Virus record (IMG/VR): IMGVR_UViG_3300031951_000891
Location: 1-29,391 of that record
DNA from: a virus
Reading direction: 5' to 3' (one strand)
DNA: 29,391 nt
The notes beneath the pieces are model-generated. The model was not told the origin of the DNA and made no database searches. It worked only from the letters and a program-made list of their open reading frames with translations. The position numbers and the translations under genes were made by a program. Below, piece after piece: positions 20,887 to 26,464 of the stretch (positions are counted from its first letter, which is position 1; each line of letters opens with the position of its first letter).

Positions 20887-21371
20887 TACACAAACTTCCC
20901 CTTAGTCTTGCCCTTGCTGCAGCAGCCATCGGCGCGCTTGGAGACGGAGCCGCCCTTGGCCATCTTCTTTACCGGCTTGGCCTTGGCCTTGCCGCCAGTT
21001 GGCTCATGAGCGTCGGCCTTGCCGCCCTTAGCCAGACCCATACGGAAACTACCACCATAAGCCGTGGCCCCACGGTCGCCCATCAAGCGACCAAGCGCAG
21101 AGGGTGCTTGACGCACAACAGCGGGGGCTACAGCCATACGAGACTTAGCGGGCATCGGAGGTGCACCGATATCGGTGAGGCGTTGGTTTGGCCCACCGCC
21201 CATCGGCCCAGCGCCACCAAGGGCCGCTGGCAGGCCGCCGCTATCCCTACCGATGCGGCTGAGGTCGAACTGTGAGGGGTCAATAATGACGTTATTGCGC
21301 CTACCCTTGACCTCAATCGGTGCGTCGGTGATCTCCCCGCCGTCATTAAACCGGCGCTTCTTCCTAGCCAT
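20886..21371 (-). CDS. Gly/Lys-rich basic protein with KGG tail
   Basis: 161 aa. The N-terminus is MARKKRRFNDGGEITDAPIE and basic; the middle is Gly/Pro/Met-rich (GGLPAALGGAGPMGGGPNQR) and likely disordered, with GRLMGDRGATAYGGSFRMGL. The C-terminus carries a diverged tail, MAKGGSVSKRADGCCSKGKT followed by KGKFV, with a four-residue insertion holding two Cys. The ATG overlaps the TAA of the glycosyltransferase gene (TAATG). Function unknown; it shares its tail with the genes at 19196 and 19488. Confidence 0.6.
   Translation of the reverse strand: MARKKRRFNDGGEITDAPIEVKGRRNNVIIDPSQFDLSRIGRDSGGLPAALGGAGPMGGGPNQRLTDIGAPPMPAKSRMAVAPAVVRQAPSALGRLMGDRGATAYGGSFRMGLAKGGKADAHEPTGGKAKAKPVKKMAKGGSVSKRADGCCSKGKTKGKFV
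20889..20963 (-). repeat. KGG tail motif, copy D (C-terminus of 161-aa protein)
   Basis: Encodes MAKGGSVSKRADGCCSKGKT and KGKFV before the stop. Between KGGSV and GKTKGK it is longer than the other copies and contains Cys-Cys. Confidence 0.65.
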
Positions 21372-22105
21372 TATGCAACCTCCTTGGTGCTGACGATCAT
21401 TGGGTAGAGCACGTCAGGGCCGAAATTGCCTTCGTATTCCTGCACACCCATGTGGCCGAGCTTGATTGTGGGGTCGATCCAGACTTCGTAGCCCTCGTCG
21501 CGGGCACGGTCGCAGAACAGGTAGTCCTCGCCGATGTAGCCCTCGTCGGTCTTCATGAAGTCGAAAATACAGGGGACGTCGCGCTTCGTGCGCTCGTCGT
21601 AGTAGCGCCACTCAGGGTGGGCCGCGTCAAGCGTCTCGAACACGTCCCGGCGCACCATCATGAACGCAGTGGCTACGCGCTTAGCCCTAACAAGCCCTGC
21701 GCCGTTAAGCGTAAGCTCCTCGTTGTCATCGTAGTCGAGCGTGGTGATGTAGGTCTTGGGGACGCTACGCGTGCGCGGAACACCCGCGACGATGCCCTTC
21801 TTGGGGTCCGAAGTCCACGCCAGCAGCCGCAGGATATCTTCTGCCTCGAAGTTGATGTCGGCATCGATGAACATGAGGTCGGTGCACTCGGAGTCCAACA
21901 GGTCCTGCACGAGCAGGTTGCGGGCACGGGACACCACTGAACAGCCGCAAATGCTGCCGATCTGAATTGATATCCCGTGCTGCGGGGCGAGCTGGGAAAA
22001 GCGAGCTAACGAAATAGCCAGCTTCAAGGAGACCTTGAAGTCATAGGCTGGTAGCGCAATGAAGATACTGCGCCCAGCTAGATCATAACCCTTCTCGTTT
22101 TGCAT
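21371..22105 (-). CDS. Glycosyltransferase-like protein (GT-A fold)
   Basis: 244 aa. The N-terminus has a Rossmann-like start (IFIALPAYDFKVSLKLAISL), SRARNLLVQDLLDSECTDLM and then FIDADINF, where D81-A82-D83 is the metal- and nucleotide-sugar-binding DxD. Later elements are a GEDYLFCDRARDEGYEVWID helix-strand, in which an acidic residue is expected to act as base, and a GHMGVQEYEG loop with H218 as a possible metal ligand. This is a small GT-A (family 2-like) enzyme. Phages use such enzymes to modify virion proteins, host surface glycans or DNA; the target cannot be told here. Its neighbours are virion proteins. Confidence 0.75.
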   Translation of the reverse strand: MQNEKGYDLAGRSIFIALPAYDFKVSLKLAISLARFSQLAPQHGISIQIGSICGCSVVSRARNLLVQDLLDSECTDLMFIDADINFEAEDILRLLAWTSDPKKGIVAGVPRTRSVPKTYITTLDYDDNEELTLNGAGLVRAKRVATAFMMVRRDVFETLDAAHPEWRYYDERTKRDVPCIFDFMKTDEGYIGEDYLFCDRARDEGYEVWIDPTIKLGHMGVQEYEGNFGPDVLYPMIVSTKEVA

Positions 22106-22108
22106 AAC

Positions 22109-22414
22109 TCACCCGTAAAAAATGACGATGGAACTAGTGTTGGTCACCGTACCATACAGCCCACTTTCAGCAAGGATACCCTCGCCCGGCAGGATCATGT
22201 ACACCGAACCTTCGTTCGCTGCCGTCGGGGTGTTAAGCGTCAGAAGGGTGGCCCCTCCGTTGCCATTGGTAATAACAACCGAACCCGCCGAAGCACCGCA
22301 CACTGCGTAGACGCCCTTGATACGAGTCCGCGCAACCGCACTGCTACCTTGGTCCAGAAAAGACCCGGTAGCAGTTAGCGGAATAGTGGCTTTAACGTCA
22401 TACTGCATAGCCAT
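22109..22414 (-). CDS. Small virion-like protein
   Basis: 101 aa, beta-rich: MQYDVKATIPLTATGSFLDQ, TRIKGVYAVCGASAGSVVIT, SVYMILPGEGILAESGLYGT and VIFYG at the end. It looks like a compact beta sandwich as in short head- or tail-completion proteins, and similar short proteins sit after capsid genes in uncultured phages. AGGAGG lies 8 nt before the first ATG, favouring it over the ATG two codons on. An RNA hairpin covers that site (separate entry). Confidence 0.6.
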   Translation of the reverse strand: MAMQYDVKATIPLTATGSFLDQGSSAVARTRIKGVYAVCGASAGSVVITNGNGGATLLTLNTPTAANEGSVYMILPGEGILAESGLYGTVTNTSSIVIFYG

Positions 22415-22430
22415 AGGAAGGCCCTCCTAT
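22413..22430 (-). promoter_or_regulatory. Hairpin covering the ribosome-binding site of the 101-aa gene
   Basis: On the mRNA strand the 18 bases read AUAGGAGGGCCUUCCUAU. They form a 7-bp stem, one pair being G-U, with a GGCC loop. The 5' arm is the AGGAG of the Shine-Dalgarno and the 3' arm ends in the AU of the start codon. It could hide initiation until ribosomes or a protein open it; the self-complementary GGCC loop could also pair between molecules. Confidence 0.5.
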
Positions 22431-22437
22431 AGAGCTA

Positions 22438-22722
22438 TTAGGCTGCGGTCGTGATGGCAGTCCACGTGGTCGCGCCATTCGTATTGATATACGCGCGAGT
22501 CGAGGTCGAGCTACCGTCCGTGCGAAGGTAGAGCGAGCCCTGAGCAGCCGTGATCGTCGGAGCGCCCGAACCGAAGTAGATGCCGAACCCTGCGGTCGAA
22601 CCAATCTGGATGGACTGAACCCCACCCGCAACGGGGGCAGTGGCGCTGTCAGCGGTCAGGTTACCGGGGCTGGTAAAACCCTCAAGCGAAATAACTGGAC
22701 CCGAGAAGGTAGTAGTAGCCAT
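22438..22722 (-). CDS. Small Ser/Thr/Gly-rich virion-like protein
   Basis: 94 aa beginning MATTTFSGPVISLEGFTSPG, with GGVQSIQIGSTAGFGIYFGS, GSLYLRTDGSSTSTRAYINT and a final NGATTWTAITTAA. Many short strands, no Cys, and a repeat-like GxLYLRTDG...TWTAI close that is common in phage head-decoration or fibre proteins. CGGAG lies 8 nt before the ATG, downstream of a structured leader. It is the first gene after the capsid terminator. A capsid decoration or spike role is possible. Confidence 0.6.
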   Translation of the reverse strand: MATTTFSGPVISLEGFTSPGNLTADSATAPVAGGVQSIQIGSTAGFGIYFGSGAPTITAAQGSLYLRTDGSSTSTRAYINTNGATTWTAITTAA

Positions 22723-22735
22723 GAATTTTCTCCGT

Positions 22736-22791
22736 GTAGTAGCACATCCTCATACCGTCTCTACTACGTCTGCTAGGCCAGTCGGTATGAG
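22736..22791 (-). promoter_or_regulatory. Structured leader with interleaved inverted repeats (possible pseudoknot)
   Basis: On the mRNA strand CUCAUACCG (22791-22783) pairs with CGGUAUGAG (22757-22749), a perfect 9-bp stem. GUAGUAG (22767-22761), inside its loop, pairs with CUACUAC (22742-22736) beyond it, a 7-bp stem. The interleaved order gives an H-type pseudoknot with connecting loops of 15, 3 and 6 nt, or two alternative hairpins. The second stem ends only 3 nt before the GGAG of the 94-aa gene. There is no U-run after the first stem, so it is not a simple terminator. Confidence 0.5.
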
Positions 22792-22822
22792 CAAATTCCT
22801 AGTTGTATAAGTATATCACCCG

Positions 22823-22856
22823 CAAAGAAGAAGGGGAAGAGGTTTCCCTCCCCCCC
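22823..22856 (-). terminator. Intrinsic terminator after the major capsid gene
   Basis: On the mRNA strand a 10-bp GC-rich stem (two G-U pairs) pairs 22856-22847 with 22842-22833 around a stable GAAA tetraloop. It is followed by UUCUUCUUUG, a U-rich run. The stem starts 7 nt after the capsid stop codon. It would cut down transcription into the genes further left and raise relative capsid expression. Confidence 0.75.
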
Positions 22857-22863
22857 TAATTCA

Positions 22864-23775
22864 TCAGGTCGAGCCCGAAGTGCCCCACATACCGAGGGGA
22901 TCAGACCAGCCGAACGAATAACGTTCGCGGGCCTTGTAACGGACGTTACCGGTGTCGAAGTCACCGTCCATGCTCGTGCTCATCGGAGTACGAACAAAGT
23001 GCTTCAGACCGTTTGGCACGTCAGTGGTCAGGAACCACGCGTTCGTGTCGGTCAGGAAGTGGTTGACGGCGTACCCTTCGGGGATCGAGCCATTCGACTT
23101 GATCGCGTTGATGTCGTTATCAGCAGTGCTGACACGCAGTTCCGTCTCAAGGAGACGGGTAGCAACGAACATCAGGCTTGGCGGTACGATCAGCTTACGC
23201 GGCTTGGCTGCGATGAGCAGACCACGTTCGTCCTGCCACGCAGCGATCTGAATAACCGCCGCTTCGAGCGACGTTTCGTTCAGGTCAACCTGAGTAGTAG
23301 GACGGTTGCTGTTGGTACCACCCGAGACCAGCGGGTGTGCAGTCGAGAACAGGGCCACACCGTCGCCACCGGGGTAGCTGGCGCTGAAGCCGTTGTTGAG
23401 GACCGCAGCAGCCTTGGTCTGCTTGGTGTACGACATGGCACGAGCCAGAGCCTTGGTATAGCGAGCCGAGAGGCTGTCATACAGGTTGTCTTCGATGGCT
23501 TCTTCCGTGAGCGAGAACCCGAGGGCAATCGTCTCGTGGGTGTAGCGAGCCGTGAAGGCTTCCTGACCGTTGTCGTAAGCGATAGCCGAACCTTCGTTCT
23601 TCACCGGCGCAGCCGAGAAGCCCGAGAGCTTGGTTTCTTCTTCAAACGAACGCTCAGAAGTCTCCGTGTCGAAGATTTCCTTGTGCTCTTCGCCGTAGCG
23701 GGCGTATTCGAGGCCGAACAGGGCGTTCAGTCCCGGCAGGAGCTCCTTAAGAAGCTGTGCGCGTGAAATTGCCAT
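22864..23775 (-). CDS. Major capsid protein (Mu gpT-like, HK97 fold)
   Basis: 303 aa. It opens MAISRAQLLKELLPGLNALF and has KEIFDTETSERSFEEETKLS, the E-loop-like acidic region, ETIALGFSLTEEAIEDNLYD, LARAMSYTKQTKAAAVLNNG and GVALFSTAHPLVSGGTNSNR, ending with YSFGWSDPLGMWGTSG. This is the pattern of Mu gpT-family capsid proteins (HK97 fold). There is no long N-terminal delta domain, consistent with a separate scaffold gene two genes upstream of the decoration gene. AAGGAG lies 8 nt before the ATG. A strong terminator follows the stop, as expected for the most abundant virion protein. Confidence 0.85.
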   Translation of the reverse strand: MAISRAQLLKELLPGLNALFGLEYARYGEEHKEIFDTETSERSFEEETKLSGFSAAPVKNEGSAIAYDNGQEAFTARYTHETIALGFSLTEEAIEDNLYDSLSARYTKALARAMSYTKQTKAAAVLNNGFSASYPGGDGVALFSTAHPLVSGGTNSNRPTTQVDLNETSLEAAVIQIAAWQDERGLLIAAKPRKLIVPPSLMFVATRLLETELRVSTADNDINAIKSNGSIPEGYAVNHFLTDTNAWFLTTDVPNGLKHFVRTPMSTSMDGDFDTGNVRYKARERYSFGWSDPLGMWGTSGST

Positions 23776-23787
23776 TATTCAGTCTCC

Positions 23788-24384
23788 TTAGACGCCAGTC
23801 GGGTTGAGGTACGGGTGCATACCCTGATTCCACTTAACGATGACTTCCGTGAAGGAACCAGCCGACGACTGAGTTTCAGGGATGACATCGATAATACGGA
23901 CCGGCAGGGTCGATGCAGTAGCAGCGGTAGCGCTGATGGCCACGCGCGAGTCACCATTCAGAGTATTACCAGCGTTCTGGACCAGAGCGCTGTTTTCGCC
24001 GACGTTTGCACGCGTGACGAAGCTGATGGTGGTGCTACCGGCAGTGCAGACCGCAGCCTTGAACAGAGCGTCCGGGTCGTCCTGCACGTAGGCGACGACG
24101 TCGGTGATGTTCGTGGTACCGGGGTAGAACTGACGGAAGGTCTTACCGTACACCGGGTCGGTGTAGGTGCAACCGAGGAACACGCCAACCGGAGTGGCGA
24201 CGTTGGTGCCAGTGTCCTTGTCCAGCGTACCGGAGCTGTTCAGCTTCACGACGTCACCGAAGAAGATGGTCGTCGAGGAGTTGGTAGCAATCGGAATCTG
24301 GCGCGTGGCGCTGGCGAAAACCTGACCACCGATCAGGTTAACAGGGATCAGTCCGTACGGACCGTCAACAGAGGGATACGGCAT
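23788..24384 (-). CDS. Putative capsid decoration/head protein
   Basis: 198 aa. It begins MPYPSVDGPYGLIPVNLIGG and continues with TIFFGDVVKLNSSGTLDKDT, VATPVGVFLGCTYTDPVYGK and DPDALFKAAVCTAGSTTISF, ending with a WNQGMHPYLNPTGV tail. The FGDVVxLNxxG...PxGVFLGC pattern is a beta-tulip or barrel-like decoration protein as found before capsid genes in uncultured phages. AGGAG lies 7 nt before the ATG. It probably stabilises the shell after expansion. Confidence 0.65.
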   Translation of the reverse strand: MPYPSVDGPYGLIPVNLIGGQVFASATRQIPIATNSSTTIFFGDVVKLNSSGTLDKDTGTNVATPVGVFLGCTYTDPVYGKTFRQFYPGTTNITDVVAYVQDDPDALFKAAVCTAGSTTISFVTRANVGENSALVQNAGNTLNGDSRVAISATAATASTLPVRIIDVIPETQSSAGSFTEVIVKWNQGMHPYLNPTGV

Positions 24385-24399
24385 AGGTAAACTCCTAGT

Positions 24400-24882
24400 T
24401 TATTTGCCTGAACCGAACGAGGTACGCGTCTGACGTTCCTTGAAGAGCGGCATACGAGCATCGTTCTCGCGCATGAAGTTGTTGTCCACGGATTCATTCT
24501 GGCTCTGGGTCAGCCTATCGACATACTCTCGACGCTGCTCCATGAACTCGTTGGGCACCTTGCACAGCAACAGACCTGCGACTTCGATGTTGTCTTTGAA
24601 GCGGCTGTCAGCGTCTATTAGCATCCGGAATTGCGGCTGCTCTTCGATGCGGACCGGCTCCCAACCCTCACGGAGGGCCGAGGAGATGTTACGCGCGTCG
24701 TTCTGTCCGAGCGTAGACACACGCACCCAACGGTAAGTGTATCCGGGTTGTTTATCCGGCTCAGGCAGCGTTGATGCAGGCTGCCAGACCTTGGGACGTT
24801 CCGCTTCCTCACGGGTCTTGCGAGGGGCACGGCTGGACGCGAGTACTTCGTCGATGTCGTCCATAAGCTTTTCACTGGGCAT
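24400..24882 (-). CDS. Conserved head-region phage protein
   Basis: 160 aa. Residues 1-45 are charged and probably flexible. The central part YTYRWVRVSTLGQNDARNIS, REGWEPVRIEEQPQF and EVAGLLLCKVPNEFMEQRRE forms a compact alpha/beta unit, and the C-terminus has a charged helix with FMRENDARMPLFKE. Proteins with this WVRV..LG..D..N....R.GWEPV block lie beside scaffold genes in many phages without an assigned role. The ATG is one base after the stop of the scaffold-like gene. Confidence 0.6.
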   Translation of the reverse strand: MPSEKLMDDIDEVLASSRAPRKTREEAERPKVWQPASTLPEPDKQPGYTYRWVRVSTLGQNDARNISSALREGWEPVRIEEQPQFRMLIDADSRFKDNIEVAGLLLCKVPNEFMEQRREYVDRLTQSQNESVDNNFMRENDARMPLFKERQTRTSFGSGK

Positions 24883-24883
24883 A

Positions 24884-25807
24884 TTAATTCTCCGTCTTCA
24901 TCACTTCGCGGGCATACTGTTCAGGGGTAAGTCCGAACTTTTTAGCGATAGCCAGCTGGGATTTGGTGAGCACAATCTTCTTGGCAGATCGGCTACGAGA
25001 AGCGGGAGCTACGACCGTTGGCGGCTTGGACTCACGCGAAGCGGGCTTGGCCACTTCTTCCCCGAAATAATCGGGGAAACGACGGCGCATAGTTGTGTCT
25101 ACTGCGCCCCAATATTCGTCGGTGCCCGCGTACTGCGCGCCCCGTTCGTTTATGAGCTTCTGGTGAAGCCCAAGAGCAGCTGCAGTCATTTCCGGGTCGG
25201 AACCATACCACGTATTGCGCTCTTGCCACGCAACAGTCTTGGCATCCAGACGAGGAGGCTGTACCTGCTGTAGTGGCTGTTGTACCTCAGGTTCTGGGGC
25301 CTGTAAAGTAGGACGATACTCCGTAATCTGCTGCAGCTTGTAAGAAGCATTACTTAGCTTCTCTTGAGCATCTGCGAGTCTTTCGGAGTCGCCAGCCTCG
25401 TATGCTTCCCTATACTCACGCTTGGCCTTCTCGACGGCGAACTCAGCGTTCTGTTTAATACTGCCGACGAGGGTCTGTTCGCCCTGCGACAGGTTATTCT
25501 TGAGCTGACGGTTCTCCTCCAGCAGGCGCTGGGCAGCGGTGAGTGCCTCGGCCTTCTCACGGGCTTCGCGTTCCTTCTCGCGGCGCTCGTCGTGCCAGAC
25601 CTTCTTCATCTGCTTGAGGCGTAGCTTGACCTTCTCGGAGTATTCTTCGAGTTCGTCGGCCTCAAGCTCGTCAACGATCTCCTTGGGCATGGGCTCACGG
25701 CCACGATCTGCCTCGGGGGTATCGTCTTCAATCTCGATCTGCTGCGGATTACCTACTTCATCGTCGTCTTCGATTTCGAACTCGAAATCATCAGGCTGCG
25801 TAGCCAT
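24884..25807 (-). CDS. Scaffold-like capsid assembly protein
   Basis: 307 aa, strongly charged. Residues 1-55 are acidic (FEFEIEDDDEVGNPQQIEIE). Residues 55-170 are a long coiled coil with KVKLRLKQMKKVWHDERREK and AQRLLEENRQLKNNL. Residues 170-250 are less regular with NTWYGSDPEMTAAALGLHQK. The C-terminus is a basic helix (KKIVLTKSQLAIAKKFGLTP) that is expected to contact the capsid protein, as in many scaffolds. The position between co-chaperonin and capsid genes fits. There is no protease motif, so proteolysis of the scaffold is not indicated here. Confidence 0.7.
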   Translation of the reverse strand: MATQPDDFEFEIEDDDEVGNPQQIEIEDDTPEADRGREPMPKEIVDELEADELEEYSEKVKLRLKQMKKVWHDERREKEREAREKAEALTAAQRLLEENRQLKNNLSQGEQTLVGSIKQNAEFAVEKAKREYREAYEAGDSERLADAQEKLSNASYKLQQITEYRPTLQAPEPEVQQPLQQVQPPRLDAKTVAWQERNTWYGSDPEMTAAALGLHQKLINERGAQYAGTDEYWGAVDTTMRRRFPDYFGEEVAKPASRESKPPTVVAPASRSRSAKKIVLTKSQLAIAKKFGLTPEQYAREVMKTEN

Positions 25808-25839
25808 ACTTCTTCTCCTTTGTACGAGTCACGCACTCG

Positions 25840-26274
25840 TTAGGCGCGGGAAATACCCCGTGGGTCTTCAACAACTGCTTCGACCGAGTCATCGTTGATA
25901 ATCCGGAACTCGCGGCCATGGATTTTGACTCGGCTACCAGCATGCGGGCGAGTGAGGATGAAGTCCCCCTCCTTGCACCACGGGCCGTTGGGGAACCGCT
26001 TCTCGTCCTTGAAGGCGTCTGGGCCGATCTTGAGTACGAACAGGACCGGGGTGGTCAGCTCTTCGTAGTGCTTGGTGATATCAGCCTTGAACAGGCCCCC
26101 AGCAGTCTTCTCCTCGGCGTCCGGGATCGCACACAGGATGCGATAGCCACTGGGCTCAGGAAGCTGTCTGGCCTTGCGCTCTTCTGTATCGGCAAGCACG
26201 GTAGTGTTGCCGTCTGCGTCTGCCAGCAGGAATTCAGGCAGAGTCGGCAGAATATCTTCTTCTACTTCAGTCAT
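25840..26274 (-). CDS. GroES-like co-chaperonin
   Basis: 144 aa. Residues 41-138 have the GroES order: PSGYRILCAIPDAEEKTAGG (strand and mobile loop, with GGLF as the hydrophobic chaperonin-binding element at 59-62), LTTPVLFVLKIGPDAF, GPWCKEGDFILTRPHAGSRV and EFRIINDDSVEAVVEDP. The N-terminal 40 residues are an acidic extension and the middle has a small insertion (FKDEKRFPNGPW). Phage GroES-like proteins such as T4 gp31 pair with the host GroEL to fold the capsid protein; here it lies upstream of the scaffold and capsid genes. The start overlaps the stop of the 65-aa gene by 8 nt, with GGAGG about 10 nt upstream. Confidence 0.8.
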   Translation of the reverse strand: MTEVEEDILPTLPEFLLADADGNTTVLADTEERKARQLPEPSGYRILCAIPDAEEKTAGGLFKADITKHYEELTTPVLFVLKIGPDAFKDEKRFPNGPWCKEGDFILTRPHAGSRVKIHGREFRIINDDSVEAVVEDPRGISRA

Positions 26275-26464
26275 TGTAAGCGTCCTCCGCTCGTTGTGAG
26301 GTCTCCATGATGATACTATTAGCCATCAGTAGACCGCGATAAATGCCGCAAGCATATTTATAGGCCCCGAAGTCAACCGCCTTACCCATGGCGGTATCTT
26401 CTTCGATAACCTTAAGCTCTGCCTGTATCCTGTTTGAGAGATACTTCAGTAGTTCGGTGTCCAT
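26267..26464 (-). CDS. Small helical phage protein
   Basis: 65 aa. It is one or two amphipathic helices: MDTELLKYLSNRIQAELKVI and YKYACGIYRGLLMANSIIME, with a charged end. Its ATG overlaps the TAA of the portal gene by one base. Proteins like this lie directly after portal genes in related phages; I know no assigned role. It may contact the portal or the co-chaperonin. Confidence 0.55.
   Translation of the reverse strand: MDTELLKYLSNRIQAELKVIEEDTAMGKAVDFGAYKYACGIYRGLLMANSIIMETSQRAEDAYND

Noticed and set aside
22751-22791. Second terminator in the leader
   Set aside because: The 9-bp stem has a 25-nt loop and is not followed by a U-run, so a regulatory fold is more likely than termination.
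22801-22817. Promoter for the genes after the capsid
   Set aside because: The stretch is AT-rich (TATACTTATACAAC on the minus strand) but I could not find a -35 box at proper spacing, so I do not list it as a feature.
22999-23766. 255-aa plus-strand frame over the capsid gene
   Set aside because: It is a shadow of the major capsid gene, which has clear family motifs and a good ribosome-binding site.
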